64,000 nucleotides of DNA, from the NCBI GenBank assembly GCA_965206445.1, contig CBDBJR010000002.1:682001-746000 (forward strand). Direction: 5' to 3'. The translations under genes and the position numbers were made by a program. The notes under the pieces are model-generated. The model did not search any database. It had not been told where the DNA came from and worked only from the letters and a program-made list of their open reading frames with translations. Numbering within the stretch: position 1 is the first letter of the stretch; every line of letters begins with the position of its first letter. Source of the DNA: CBDBJR01 sp965206445. Lineage in GTDB: Bacteria; Pseudomonadota; Gammaproteobacteria; Arenicellales; Poriferihabitantaceae. This document shows positions 53,304-63,277 of this stretch, in pieces.

Positions 53304-53452
53304 CTCCCTCTCCACTTTGGGAGAGGGATTAAGGGTGAGGGGGAAAATCTCAACCCGTACCCGTTGCCGGCAATCTGCGCATACAGTTAGCCGGCGTCGA
53401 CATGCGGCTGCTTTTTGCCCTCACCCCGGCCCTCTCCCGGGGGGAGAGGGAG
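53304..53452. repeat. intergenic palindromic element 1
   Basis: Two hairpin-forming arms, CCCTCTCCACTTTGGGAGAGGG (in part, 53306-53328) and CCCTCTCCCGGGGGGAGAGGG (in part, 53431-53451), are each flanked on the inner side by GGGTGAGGG or CCCTCACCC. Together they make a composite inverted repeat of ~150 bp between convergent genes. Such G+C-rich CTCTCCC palindromes are dispersed intergenic repeats in many Pseudomonadota. The rest of 53102-53482 has no gene. Confidence 0.7.
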
Positions 53453-53482
53453 AAAAAAGGGGCCAACAGGCTGCCGGGGCGA

Positions 53483-56104
53483 TTATCCGGCGATACGCTG
53501 GGCTGCGGCCGCTGCTTGCGGGCTCTGAAACTCGAACGCATTCTTATCGCGGTCAAACACCACCTCAACCCGTTCGCCGGCGGTATAGTGGCCTGCCAGT
53601 ATGACCTGCGCCAGCGGGTTTTCGATCTCGGTCTGGAGCGCCCGTTTAAGCGGCCTGGCACCATAGACCGGGTCGAACCCGATCTGTACCAGCCTGGCCA
53701 GCGCCTCGGGTGAAAATACCAGCTCCAGGTCGCGCTGTTGCCGCAGACGCCGGCAGAGTGATGCGATCTGGATTTTGGCGATTTCCGTCAGGTGATCCTG
53801 GCCCAGCGGATGAAACACGATCAGGTCATCGATGCGGTTGAGAAACTCGGGGCGAAAATGGCCGCGCACCATCTCCATCACGGCGTTTTTCATTTGCGTG
53901 TAGTCGCTGTCGGCATCGGTGCTCATCTCCTGAATCAGGTCCGAGCCCAGATTCGACGTCATGATAATCACCGTATTCCTGAAATCGACCGTGCGCCCGT
54001 GGCTGTCGGTCAGCCGCCCGTCGTCGAGCACTTGCAGCAGCAGATTGAAGATGTCCGGGTGCGCCTTTTCGACCTCGTCCAGCAGAATCACCGAATACGG
54101 GCGGCGGCGCACCGCTTCGGTCAGATAGCCGCCTTCGGCATAGCCGACATAGCCCGGCGGTGCGCCGATCAGCCTGGCCACCGCGTGCTGCTCCATCAGC
54201 TCGGACATATCGATGCGCACCATCGATTGGTCGCTGTCGAAGAGAAACTCGGCCAGCGCCTTGGTCAACTCGGTTTTGCCGACGCCGGTCGGCCCGAGAA
54301 ACAAAAATGAGCCGTACGGCCGACCGGGGTCGGACAGCCCGGCGCGCGAGCGGCGAATCGCGTTCGCTACCGCGGTAATTGCCGCCTCCTGCGCGATCAC
54401 CCGCCGATGCAGGTTGGCTTCCATTTGCAGCAGCTTGTCGCGCTCGCCGGCAAGCATGCGGGCGACCGGAATGCCGGTCCAGCGGCTGACCACTTCGGCA
54501 ATTTCGTCTTCGGTTACACTGTTTTTCAGCAGCGTCGTATCCTGCTGCTGTTGATTGGCAGCCGCCAACTGCTTCTCCAGCTCGGGGATGCGGCCATACT
54601 GCAACTCCGCCATGCGCGTCAAGTCGCCGGCGCGTTTGGCCGCTTCAAATTCAATCCGCAGGTGGTCGAGTTTTTCCTTGATCGCCTGTTCGCCCCGCAC
54701 CGCGGCTTTTTCCGCCTTCCAGGTTTCCTCTAAATCGGCATAGCGGCGCTCGAGATCGGCAATCTCCGATTCCAGATCGGCCAGCCGTTTGACCGACGCC
54801 TCATCGCTCTCTTTCTTCAGTGCCTCACGCTCGATTTTGAATTGAATCAATTTGCGCTCGAGCTTGTCCATGGCTTCGGGTTTGGAGTCGATCTCCATAC
54901 GAATCCGGCTGGCCGCCTCGTCAATCAGATCGATCGCCTTGTCCGGCAGATTGCGGTCGGTGATGTAGCGGTGCGACAGCGTGGCGGCGGCGACAATCGC
55001 CGGGTCGTGGATGTCCACCCCGTGGTGCACCTCGTAGCGCTCCTTCAAGCCGCGCAGAATCGCAATCGTGTCTTGCACACTCGGCTGCTCGATCAGCACC
55101 TTCTGAAAGCGGCGCTCCAGCGCGGCATCCGGTTCGATATACTGCCGGTATTCATTCAGCGTGGTGGCGCCGACGCAATGCAGCTCACCGCGCGCCAGCG
55201 CCGGCTTCAGCATATTGCCGGCATCGAGCGCGCCCTCGGCCTTGCCGGCGCCGACCATGGTATGCAGCTCATCGACAAACAAAATGATCTGCCCTTCCTG
55301 CCGGCTCAGATCATTCAGCACCGCCTTCAGCCGCTCTTCAAATTCACCCCGATACTTGGCGCCCGCCAGCAAGGCGCCCAGGTCGAGCGCCAGCACCCGT
55401 TTGTTGCGCACCCCGTCGGGCACTTCGTGATCGACAATGCGCTGCGCCAGCCCCTCGATAATCGCGGTCTTGCCGACCCCGGGCTCGCCTATCAGCACCG
55501 GGTTGTTTTTGGTGCGGCGCTGCAATACCTGAATCGTGCGGCGGATTTCGTCGTCGCGCCCGATCACCGGGTCGAGCTTGCCCTGCGCCGCCCGTTCGGT
55601 AATATCGACGGTATATTTCTCCAGCGCCCGGCGGTGCTCTTCGGCATTCGGATCACGCACCGCCTGACCGTCGCGCAGCGCATCAAGCGCGGCGTTGAAG
55701 CGCTCCTTGTCGGCCCCGGCGCGTTTCAACGCCGCGCCCAAAGCACCCCGATCCTGCAACCCGGCGAGCACAAAGTTTTCGCTGGCAATGTAATCGTCGT
55801 TGCGCCCGTGGGCGATTTTCTCGCACACGTTGAGCAGCCGGTCGAGCGCGTGCGACAAGCCGACGTCGCCGGCAGTACCCTCGACCTGAGCGATGTTGTC
55901 CAGGCTGGCGCCCAGACTGGCGCGCAATGAATGGACGTTGGCGCCGCTTTGCGCCAACAGGTGGCGCACCCCGCCATCATCCTGCTCGAGCATCGCCAGC
56001 ATCAGATGGGCGGGCTCGATGAACTGATGATCGTGTCGGTTGGCAAGGCTCTGCGCGGCGGCCAGCGCCTGCTGAAATTTGGTCGTCAATTTATCCATTT
56101 GCAT
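53483..56104 (-). CDS. clpB: ATP-dependent disaggregase ClpB
   Basis: Hexameric AAA+ protein that threads aggregated proteins together with DnaK. The 873-residue product has the N-domain double Clp repeat (1-150), AAA-1 with Walker A GEPGVGKT at 206-213, the coiled-coil M-domain that separates ClpB from ClpA/ClpC (about 400-540), and AAA-2 with GPTGVGKTELTKAL near 605 and the sensor segments NRIDDLIVFHPL and DPVYGARPLKRA. A second in-frame ATG two codons later (MDKL) could be the true start. No sigma-32-type promoter was identified with confidence upstream. Confidence 0.96.
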   Translation of the reverse strand: MQMDKLTTKFQQALAAAQSLANRHDHQFIEPAHLMLAMLEQDDGGVRHLLAQSGANVHSLRASLGASLDNIAQVEGTAGDVGLSHALDRLLNVCEKIAHGRNDDYIASENFVLAGLQDRGALGAALKRAGADKERFNAALDALRDGQAVRDPNAEEHRRALEKYTVDITERAAQGKLDPVIGRDDEIRRTIQVLQRRTKNNPVLIGEPGVGKTAIIEGLAQRIVDHEVPDGVRNKRVLALDLGALLAGAKYRGEFEERLKAVLNDLSRQEGQIILFVDELHTMVGAGKAEGALDAGNMLKPALARGELHCVGATTLNEYRQYIEPDAALERRFQKVLIEQPSVQDTIAILRGLKERYEVHHGVDIHDPAIVAAATLSHRYITDRNLPDKAIDLIDEAASRIRMEIDSKPEAMDKLERKLIQFKIEREALKKESDEASVKRLADLESEIADLERRYADLEETWKAEKAAVRGEQAIKEKLDHLRIEFEAAKRAGDLTRMAELQYGRIPELEKQLAAANQQQQDTTLLKNSVTEDEIAEVVSRWTGIPVARMLAGERDKLLQMEANLHRRVIAQEAAITAVANAIRRSRAGLSDPGRPYGSFLFLGPTGVGKTELTKALAEFLFDSDQSMVRIDMSELMEQHAVARLIGAPPGYVGYAEGGYLTEAVRRRPYSVILLDEVEKAHPDIFNLLLQVLDDGRLTDSHGRTVDFRNTVIIMTSNLGSDLIQEMSTDADSDYTQMKNAVMEMVRGHFRPEFLNRIDDLIVFHPLGQDHLTEIAKIQIASLCRRLRQQRDLELVFSPEALARLVQIGFDPVYGARPLKRALQTEIENPLAQVILAGHYTAGERVEVVFDRDKNAFEFQSPQAAAAAQRIAG

Positions 56105-56357
56105 CTCGATAGCCTCCGAAAAACAGTGGGTTCAATTTTATTGCGTGTTCGGGGTGGGCGGTGGCGGCTCAGGCGCCCGCTATAATGAAGAAAAAGTGTT
56201 ACCTGTATGCCCGGACTTACATAGTCCCCGGGCGGGAGAGATGAGGAAAATGGAGAGCAAAAAAAGAGAGAAAGTCAGGCGCGACCGGGGCGATCAGCAA
56301 CGATAAAACCGACCAGCCAATGGCGCATCTGCACGCGCCGCCCCACCCGGCCAACAA

Positions 56358-57218
56358 TCAGTCAGCACCGGGTTGCGACGCGGATCGCTCGGCCTGTTTT
56401 GCCAGCCGCCGCGCCCGCGCGCCCGGTTTGCGCTTGATCGACTGTTCGCCAAATAACACCTGCTTGAGAAATCGACAGGCGAAGAGAAACAACCGGTCTT
56501 CATCCGCCAGCAACTCGGCCTGCTCCGCCGCACTCAGCTCGAATACGTCATTGAAGCCGTCGGTTTGCAGAAACAGCCGGAAGTTGTCTATATCGTAGCT
56601 GCACATATCGAACAATTGCAGCGAGCGATCCGTGGGCCGGCCAACGGTCGGGCCGGAAGAGCGTTTTTTCAGCACAATATCGCGCCATTGCCGGTTGATC
56701 GCATCGTACTGCGTCAAGCCCTGCTGCTCGAGATAGTCCTTGACCTTGATGGTGACCGGTTCGTCGTGGCCCTTGCAGTGGTCTTCTTTGACCAGAAAAT
56801 AGAGGTCTTCGACCTGCACGCCGGATTGCTTTTTGACCCCCATCGAGCCCAGGGCATAATAGCGGCAGGCGGACGGGCGGTCGCTGTACACGCTGCACCC
56901 GGATGGCTCGAGAAACACGCATTCCGAGGTGCCCGGTTTGGTCGCCATTTTGAGCCCGGGCAGGTGGTGTACATCCATCGGAAACGGCACCGTATAGCGC
57001 GCCACCCACTGCGCAGAGGTCATGCCCTGACGCCGTTTCAGCCGCATGATGTCGTACGGCATCAGCGTAATATCGATATTCTTGCAGCAGGCGTTGAAGC
57101 AGGAAATGCCGGGGTGGCAGTTGAACTGCACTTCGCTCTCCAGATCCAGCTCAACCGGGTCGATCGGGCTGGCGTGGGGGATCTGCTGCTGAATTTGATT
57201 TAATTCGTCTGAAGGCAT
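56358..57218 (-). CDS. YkgJ-family cysteine-cluster protein
   Basis: A 286-residue protein with the Zn/Fe-chelating cysteine-cluster motif: CHPGISCFNACCKN (about 34-47), then CVFLEPSGCSVYSDRPSACRYY, the spacing of the YkgJ/CxxCxxCC family. The C-terminal third is helical and ends in a basic segment (KRKPGARARRLAKQ). Molecular function is unknown for the family. It diverges from glmU. Confidence 0.82.
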   Translation of the reverse strand: MPSDELNQIQQQIPHASPIDPVELDLESEVQFNCHPGISCFNACCKNIDITLMPYDIMRLKRRQGMTSAQWVARYTVPFPMDVHHLPGLKMATKPGTSECVFLEPSGCSVYSDRPSACRYYALGSMGVKKQSGVQVEDLYFLVKEDHCKGHDEPVTIKVKDYLEQQGLTQYDAINRQWRDIVLKKRSSGPTVGRPTDRSLQLFDMCSYDIDNFRLFLQTDGFNDVFELSAAEQAELLADEDRLFLFACRFLKQVLFGEQSIKRKPGARARRLAKQAERSASQPGAD

Positions 57219-57435
57219 CTTTTTCCGGCATATTTTCCCGGCAAAGTTCGCGGCGGGCGGGTAGAATGTAATACCTGAATCCTAATCGGTCAGCGCGTTG
57301 CAGGCAATGTTTTATCACCGATGGCGGCGTATTTCCGGCGGTGTTGATCGACGAGCGGTTCGGCGGTCACTGCGCCTGCGCCGGGTTGACGCCCGCTCCG
57401 GCAAACCGGCCCGCCGGCAGTAATGAATACAATTT

Positions 57436-58821
57436 ATGATGCCCCCCGTTGAAATCGTCATTCTGGCTGCCGGCAAAAGCACGCGCATGCGCTCCAGCCG
57501 GCCCAAAGTGCTCCATCCGGTCGGCGGCCAGCCGATCTTGCAGCATATCATCGCCACCGCGCAGTCGCTGCAACCCGAGCGGGTTCATGTCGTCATCGGC
57601 GAGCGCGCCGAGCAGGTGCGCAACACGCTGGAAAATATCGGGATAAGCGGCATCGACTGGCACATTCAGCAGCCGCAGCTGGGCACCGGGCACGCCGTAT
57701 CGCAGGCACTGCCGGCAATTGACCCGGCGGCCCGGTTGTTGATCCTGAACGGCGATATCCCGCTGATTGGCGCCGACAGCCTGCGCCGACTGGTGCGCCG
57801 CAGCGGCGATCTGGTGCTGCTGAGTGCGACCCTCGAGCAGCCGACCGGACTGGGCCGCATCGTGCGCGATCAGCGGCAGAACATCGTCGCCGTGGTCGAG
57901 GAGGAGGACGCCACGGCGGAGCAGAAAAACATCTGCGAGATCAACACCAATTTCATCTGCGGCCAGGCCGCCCGGATTGCGGCCTGGCTGGCGCGGGTCG
58001 AGTGCAACAATGCACAGGGCGAATTTTATTTGACCGATATCATTGCGCAGGCGGCGGCGGACGGGGTGCAAATTGAGTCGGTACAGCCGGATTGCGCGGC
58101 GGAAATACTGGGCGTCAACGACCGGGTCGAGCTGGCGCGGGTCGAGCGCATCTGGCAGCGTCGTCAAACCGAGCGGTTGATGCTGGCCGGCGTGACGCTG
58201 CTCGACCCGGCGCGGGTTGAGGTCCGCGGCGCCTGCCACTTCGGGCAGGACTGCGAGGTTGACGTCAACGTCATCCTCGAAGGCGAGAACCGCATCGGCG
58301 CCGGCTGCCGGATCGGTGCCAACTGCCTGCTGCACAACGTCACGCTCGGCGACGGCTGCATCATCAAAGCCAACAGCATACTCGACCGCGCCGTGCTCGG
58401 CGCCGGCTGTGAAGTTGGTCCGTTCGCCCGCCTTCGGCCCGACACCCGGCTGGCGGATCGGGTGCGCATCGGCAATTTTGTCGAGATCAAAAAAAGCCGG
58501 ATTGCGTCCGATTCCAAAATCAACCATTTAAGCTATATCGGCGACAGTGTCGTCGGGCAGCGGGTCAATATCGGCGCCGGGGTGATTACCTGCAATTACG
58601 ACGGCGCCGACAAGCACCGCACGGTGATCGGCGATGATGTGTTCGTCGGCTCCGGCACCCAGCTGATAGCGCCGCTGCAAATCGACGCCGGCGCGACCAT
58701 CGGCGCCGGCTCGACGATTACCGACCACGTTGCCGGCAACAGTCTGGCGGTTGCCCGCTGCCGGCAGCGGATGATTGCCGATTGGTCGCGGCCGGCCAAA
58801 GCCGCCAAACCGATAACATGA
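57436..58821 (+). CDS. glmU: bifunctional GlcN-1-P acetyltransferase / GlcNAc-1-P uridylyltransferase
   Basis: Makes UDP-N-acetylglucosamine in two steps. The 461-residue product has the uridylyltransferase domain (VILAAGKSTRMRSSRPKVLH at the start, GTGHAV, NGDIPLI) and a left-handed beta-helix acetyltransferase domain with hexapeptide repeats from about 255 (IGAGCRIGANCLLHN, NYDGADKHRTVIGDD). It is followed after 58 bp by glmS, so both committed steps of the amino-sugar pathway are together; glmM is elsewhere. Confidence 0.96.
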   Translation: MMPPVEIVILAAGKSTRMRSSRPKVLHPVGGQPILQHIIATAQSLQPERVHVVIGERAEQVRNTLENIGISGIDWHIQQPQLGTGHAVSQALPAIDPAARLLILNGDIPLIGADSLRRLVRRSGDLVLLSATLEQPTGLGRIVRDQRQNIVAVVEEEDATAEQKNICEINTNFICGQAARIAAWLARVECNNAQGEFYLTDIIAQAAADGVQIESVQPDCAAEILGVNDRVELARVERIWQRRQTERLMLAGVTLLDPARVEVRGACHFGQDCEVDVNVILEGENRIGAGCRIGANCLLHNVTLGDGCIIKANSILDRAVLGAGCEVGPFARLRPDTRLADRVRIGNFVEIKKSRIASDSKINHLSYIGDSVVGQRVNIGAGVITCNYDGADKHRTVIGDDVFVGSGTQLIAPLQIDAGATIGAGSTITDHVAGNSLAVARCRQRMIADWSRPAKAAKPIT

Positions 58822-58879
58822 CAGAACACAAAATACGCGCCGCCGCGCGCGCAATGGCCGACGGCAGGCGGTGGCAGCG

Positions 58880-60709
58880 ATGTGCGGCATAGTTGGCGCC
58901 GTCGCCGGGCGTGACGTTCTGCCGATATTGCTGGGCGGGTTGCAGCGGCTGGAATATCGCGGCTATGACTCGGCCGGCATCGCCCTGGTCGATCACGACC
59001 GGCGGCTGACCCGCATCCGACGGGTTGGGCGCATCGCCGAATTGGAGCGCGCGCTGGTCGGCGATGCCCGCCCGGCCGGCGCCACCGGCATTGCCCACAC
59101 CCGCTGGGCCACGCACGGCCCGGCAACCGAGCACAATGCGCATCCGCATACCGGCGGCGCGCTCGCGCTGGTCTGCAACGGGATCATAGAAAATCACGCC
59201 GTGCTGCGCGCGCAACTGCACGCCGACGGCATCGAGTGCAGCTCCGATACCGACACCGAGGTGATCGTCAATCTGATTTATCAGCGGGTCAATGACGGCC
59301 AGGATTTACGACAAGCGGTGGACCACACCCTGAGCCGGCTCGAAGGCGCTTATGCCATCGGCCTGATCAGCGCCGACCAGCCGGGGCGCCTGATCGGCGC
59401 CAGCCGGGGCTCGCCGCTGGTGGTCGGCATCGGCGACGGCGAGACCTTCATCGCCTCGGACATGGCCGCCCTGGTTGCCGTTACGCGGGATTTTCTGGTG
59501 CTCGAAGACGGTGATGTGGTCGATATTCAGGCCGGCGATATTCAGATTACGGATCAAGCCGGGCAGCGGCAGCAGCGCCGCCGGCGCGTCAGCAGTCTGT
59601 CTACCGATGCGGCCGATCTGGGCGAGCATCGGCACCACATGCACAAGGAAATTCACGAACAAAGCGTCGCCATCGCCAATACGCTGGAAGGCCGGGTTAC
59701 CGACGCCCGCCTGCTCGAAGCCTGTTTTGGCCCGCCGGCGCAGGCGATTTTCGACCGCACCCGCGCGGTGCAGATCATCGCCTGCGGCAGTAGCTATTAC
59801 GCCGGCATGGTCGCCGCCTACTGGCTGGAGGAAATCGGTATTCCGTGCCAGGTGGAAATCGCCAGCGAGTTTCGCTGCCGCCCGCACGCGGTGCCGGCGC
59901 ACTGCCTGGTGGTGACCTTGTCGCAGTCGGGCGAAACCGTCGACACGCTGTCGGCGCTGACGGTCGCCCGGCAACTGGGCTATCAGGCGTCGCTGACCAT
60001 CTGCAATACGCCGGAAAGCTCACTGGTGCGCGCCTCCGACCTGGTGCTGATGACGCATGCGGGGACGGAAATTGGCGTCGCCTCGACCAAGGCCTTCACC
60101 ACGCAGATTACTGCGCTGCGGCTGCTGGTGATTGCCCTTGGCCGCCGTTTCGGCCTCGACGCGGACGCGGAGGCGCAGCTGGTTGCCCAACTGCGCGGGC
60201 TGCCGACCAAGGTCGAAGCGGCGCTGCAACTCGAGCCGCAAATCCAGCGCATCGCCGAGCAGTTTGCCAACAAGCAGCATGCGTTGTTTCTTGGCCGTGG
60301 CGCCCACTTCCCGATCGCGCTGGAGGGGGCGCTAAAGCTTAAGGAAATATCCTATATTCACGCCGAAGCCTACCCCGCCGGTGAGCTCAAACACGGCCCG
60401 CTGGCGCTGGTTGATGAAAACATGCCGGTGGTGTCAGTGGCGCCGAATGATCGCCTGCTGGGCAAGCTTCGGGCCAACATCGAGACCGTCAAGGCGCGCG
60501 GCGGAAAACTGATCGTCTTTGCCGACGATCAGGTCAATTTCAGCGATCAGAAAAACCTGCAAGTGATCAACGTCCCGACGGTGGACGACAGCATTGCGCC
60601 GATCATTTTTGTCCTGCCGTTGCAGTTGCTGGCCTACCACGTCGCGCTGATCAAGGGCACCGATATCGACAAGCCGCGCAACCTGGCCAAGTCGGTAACG
60701 GTGGAATAG
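58880..60709 (+). CDS. glmS: glutamine--fructose-6-phosphate aminotransferase (isomerizing)
   Basis: Supplies glucosamine-6-phosphate. The ATG at 58880 is chosen because it puts the nucleophile Cys directly after Met (MCGIVGAVAGRD); the GTG at 58871 would block it. The 609-residue enzyme has an N-terminal glutaminase domain (HTRWATHGP, CNGIIENH) and two SIS domains (ACGSSYYAGM, LSQSGETVDTLSAL, FLGRGAHFPIALEGALKLKE), ending with the conserved KPRNLAKSVTVE. No glmS riboswitch is present or expected. Confidence 0.97.
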   Translation: MCGIVGAVAGRDVLPILLGGLQRLEYRGYDSAGIALVDHDRRLTRIRRVGRIAELERALVGDARPAGATGIAHTRWATHGPATEHNAHPHTGGALALVCNGIIENHAVLRAQLHADGIECSSDTDTEVIVNLIYQRVNDGQDLRQAVDHTLSRLEGAYAIGLISADQPGRLIGASRGSPLVVGIGDGETFIASDMAALVAVTRDFLVLEDGDVVDIQAGDIQITDQAGQRQQRRRRVSSLSTDAADLGEHRHHMHKEIHEQSVAIANTLEGRVTDARLLEACFGPPAQAIFDRTRAVQIIACGSSYYAGMVAAYWLEEIGIPCQVEIASEFRCRPHAVPAHCLVVTLSQSGETVDTLSALTVARQLGYQASLTICNTPESSLVRASDLVLMTHAGTEIGVASTKAFTTQITALRLLVIALGRRFGLDADAEAQLVAQLRGLPTKVEAALQLEPQIQRIAEQFANKQHALFLGRGAHFPIALEGALKLKEISYIHAEAYPAGELKHGPLALVDENMPVVSVAPNDRLLGKLRANIETVKARGGKLIVFADDQVNFSDQKNLQVINVPTVDDSIAPIIFVLPLQLLAYHVALIKGTDIDKPRNLAKSVTVE

Positions 60710-60713
60710 CAAA

Positions 60714-60735
60714 CCGCCGCGCGCGGCGGCGGCTT
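60714..60735. terminator. possible bidirectional terminator between glmS and exbD
   Basis: The self-complementary stretch CCGCCGCGCGCGGCGGCGG lies between the convergent stop codons of glmS and exbD. It can fold into a strong G+C hairpin, but no long T tract follows on either side. Confidence 0.35.
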
Positions 60736-61165
60736 ATTGGGTGTCGGTCGCAAACGTGATCTGATACAGCCCCAGCCGGCGCGCCGCATCCATGGCTTTG
60801 ACCACGTTCTCGTGCGCGGTCAGCCGGTCGGCGCGAATCAGCACCACCGGCTGCTCCATCTGGCTGGCCGCCTGGCGGATGGTTGCTTGCAGCGTCCGGT
60901 GGCTGGAATTGACCAGTTGGCGCGGGTGTTCATCGGCCGCCCCCTTGACCGAAAACTGCCCCAGCTGGTCGATCTGGATAACCAGCACATTGTCGCGGGT
61001 GACGTTTTCCGCCGACCCCGCCTCCGGCAGTTGCACTTTGACCTCGGCTTCTTTCGAGAAAGTCGTCGTCACCATAAAAAATATCAACAGCAGAAACACC
61101 ACATCAATCAACGGGGTCAGGTTGATCTCGGTATCGGTGTCCAGCTGGCGGGGGCGAAATCTCAT
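60734..61165 (-). CDS. exbD: ExbD/TolR-family biopolymer transport protein
   Basis: A 143-residue inner-membrane protein with one N-terminal span (about 20-38) carrying the essential Asp in NLTPLIDVVFLLLIFFMV, and a periplasmic domain ending LYQITFATDTQ. With ExbB it forms the proton-driven motor for TonB. TonB itself is not next to it. Confidence 0.92.
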   Translation of the reverse strand: MRFRPRQLDTDTEINLTPLIDVVFLLLIFFMVTTTFSKEAEVKVQLPEAGSAENVTRDNVLVIQIDQLGQFSVKGAADEHPRQLVNSSHRTLQATIRQAASQMEQPVVLIRADRLTAHENVVKAMDAARRLGLYQITFATDTQ

Positions 61166-61199
61166 CGTCGTGTTGCGTTCAGGGCGGGTCGGATAGCGC

Positions 61200-61805
61200 T
61201 TACGGGTTGTGCTTCAACAGCTTCATGAACTGTAGCGCCTGCTGCTCCATATCGACCGTCAGCTCACTCACTTTGCCGCGAAAAAAGCGATAAAACATCA
61301 GGCTGGGGATGCCCACCGACAGCCCGGCAGCGGTCGTCACCAGCGCCTCTGAAATGCCCTCCGCCAACGCCTGCGGGTCGCCGGTGCCCAGCACCGTAAT
61401 CGCGGCAAACACCTTGATCATGCCGATCACCGTCCCCAACAGCCCCAGCAGCGGGGTGACGGTGGCGATGGTGCCGAGCGTTTGCAGGTTTCTTTCCAGC
61501 TCATGCACGACATGGCGGCCGGCCTCTTCGATGGCCTCTTTAACCACCACCCGATGCTGATTGGGATTGCGCAAACCGGCCGCCAAAACCCGGCCCAATG
61601 CAGAATTTTCTTCAATCTGATTGATAACCCCGGTATCCAGGCTGCCTTTTTTCAGCAGCGCACCAATCCGATTGAGCAGCCCGGTCGGCGCCACTTCCTG
61701 CTTGCGCAGGGCAACACATCGCTCGACCACGATGGCAAGCGCAATCACCGAACAGAGCAGAATCGGCCAGATTAAAAAACCACCCGCCTTGAGCAGATCA
61801 AACAT
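61200..61805 (-). CDS. exbB: ExbB/TolQ/MotA-family proton channel protein
   Basis: A 201-residue, three-span inner-membrane protein: FLIWPILLCSVIALAIVVER near the N-terminus, then TIATVTPLLGLLGTVIGMIK and LVTTAAGLSVGIPSLMFYRF. These are the ExbB core segments with the conserved Thr and Gly residues. It lies 34 bp ahead of exbD in one operon. Confidence 0.92.
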   Translation of the reverse strand: MFDLLKAGGFLIWPILLCSVIALAIVVERCVALRKQEVAPTGLLNRIGALLKKGSLDTGVINQIEENSALGRVLAAGLRNPNQHRVVVKEAIEEAGRHVVHELERNLQTLGTIATVTPLLGLLGTVIGMIKVFAAITVLGTGDPQALAEGISEALVTTAAGLSVGIPSLMFYRFFRGKVSELTVDMEQQALQFMKLLKHNP

Positions 61806-62351
61806 GGGAGCACCGGATTATGCAACATAACATGGGATTTCGACCCGGCCATTTTAGCGGTAATGCGAATAAAAACAAACCGCTTGTATGGATCGGTGGA
61901 TGCAACCCCGAAGTGCAACCGGTGGTGCCATGCCGCCAAACTCCGTTGGCCATGCCGGTTGTCGCTCGGCGGGTCGCGTGGCGAGCTGTTATAGACGTGT
62001 GCCGGCCCACCCTCACCCAACCCTCTCCCACAGGGAGAGGGCTAAAGCCGACAACCGCCTTCGCCCTCCGGGATAACCGAAAACACCCTCTCCCTGTGGG
62101 AGAGGGCCGGGGTGAGGGCCGCCGCACGGCCCAGTCACCGCCCCGAAATCTCACCTTCCCATCAGCGGTGACATTGCACTTGTCAATTGAATTCACCGTC
62201 CAGTACCTTTGGCAGTCAGTTGGACGTCATCCCTCAGACATGCCCTGAATCGGCTACCCGGTAACCCCCCGGATGCGGTATCCGGTATAGTGGGTTTGCA
62301 TGGCGCTCCTGTTGGTACGGAGTACCAAAGGTTTCTGAGCTTATGCAGTTG
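61806..62351. other. intergenic region with palindromic element 2
   Basis: 545 bp. The only clear structure is the palindromic element at 62008-62120. Frames crossing it on both strands owe their length to the repeat and are not considered genes. Confidence 0.5.
62008..62120. repeat. intergenic palindromic element 2
   Basis: Two arms, CCCTCTCCCACAGGGAGAGGG (in part) and CCCTCTCCCTGTGGGAGAGGG (in part), each with an outer CCCTCACCC or GGGTGAGGG, form a composite inverted repeat of ~113 bp. It is the same family as element 1 (53304-53452) but with the CTCACCC boxes outside instead of inside. Confidence 0.75.
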
Positions 62352-62810
62352 TCACAGTTTGTAATTCTTCAAGCAAAAATTGGCTTTTGCTTCAATAGCC
62401 TGCATTTGCTCTGCAAAGTTGCAAAAAAGCTGCCAATACTGGCCATCTCGCTTTATATCTGCCCAAAAGTAGTCACTTTCCCAGCAACGGATTGCATAGT
62501 ATGAAAACATGTAATGCGCCACATGTTTTTTCATTAAACCAGAATTCACAAGTATGGCTATTTTCTCGTAGAAACCAAGAAAGAACAGTTTTTCTGCGAA
62601 TGGTAGTTGCGCCAATTCTGGCGAGTTAGCTTCTAACATTCTAAAAATACGGACAAAAGCCTCATCCTCTTTGATGTAACGCCACATTTCAAAGAATTTG
62701 TTTGCTCTAGCTATGGCAAGCGATTGTTTGTATTTCTTCAAACCATAGAATAGCGTCAATACTATGCCTACATTACCAATTATTAAAGCGATATTCTTAG
62801 CAGTTTCCAC
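62352..62810 (-). CDS. small membrane-anchored protein of unknown function
   Basis: A 152-residue product with one N-terminal membrane span (IALIIGNVGIVLTLFYGL) and an aromatic, helical cytoplasmic domain (KFFEMWRYIKEDEAF, CWESDYFWADIK). It resembles DUF4760-like proteins in layout, but I cannot assign a family firmly. The GTG start at 62810 is fixed by a very strong Shine-Dalgarno sequence AGGAGGTGATTC directly upstream. The gene is much richer in A+T than its surroundings, suggesting acquisition. Confidence 0.7.
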   Translation of the reverse strand: METAKNIALIIGNVGIVLTLFYGLKKYKQSLAIARANKFFEMWRYIKEDEAFVRIFRMLEANSPELAQLPFAEKLFFLGFYEKIAILVNSGLMKKHVAHYMFSYYAIRCWESDYFWADIKRDGQYWQLFCNFAEQMQAIEAKANFCLKNYKL

Positions 62811-63277
62811 GAATCACCTCCTTTTTAGATTAATTTAGTAGTAGTTTAACTGACATACCGTATCCAATTGTAAGTTTAGAATGTGACTGATGGTCAGACT
62901 GATGCCTCTGGTGCATATACCCGTCAATGAGTTCTATCTTATTCTGGCAAATGAGGCGCTTGCATCCGATAGACGACCCCAAAAGGACGATTTCGCCTCG
63001 GGAAGGGGGTAGACGGAAAAAATATCGACTTTATAATCACTGTCTTTATGTGGTGGATTGCGGTTATGCTTCCTATATCTCCCGGGCGAACGCCATCCGC
63101 CGCCCGCACACTGACCCCATCGTTCGGGGCAAGTCGGCGTGGATGTCTTCCCACGGCCTCCTGCCCTGCGTGGTTCCGCCGGACTGGCCCAGGGGCGATG
63201 CCGGGCCATGAGCACATCAGGCCGGCGAGAACCCCGCAAGCCGCCGAATAACCCGGTTTCTCTACCCTGGAGTCGCT
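62811..63277. other. intergenic region, no feature recognised
   Basis: 467 bp between the small membrane protein (minus) and the carboxyl methyltransferase (plus). The first ~100 bp are A+T-rich and probably hold promoters for the minus-strand gene. Frames at 62927-63211 and on the reverse strand have no credible start. I looked for known SAM riboswitch motifs before the methyltransferase and saw none. Confidence 0.4.

Noticed and set aside
62811..63277. SAM riboswitch ahead of the carboxyl methyltransferase
   Set aside because: I looked for conserved SAM-II, SAM-V and SAM/SAH motif patterns and found none.
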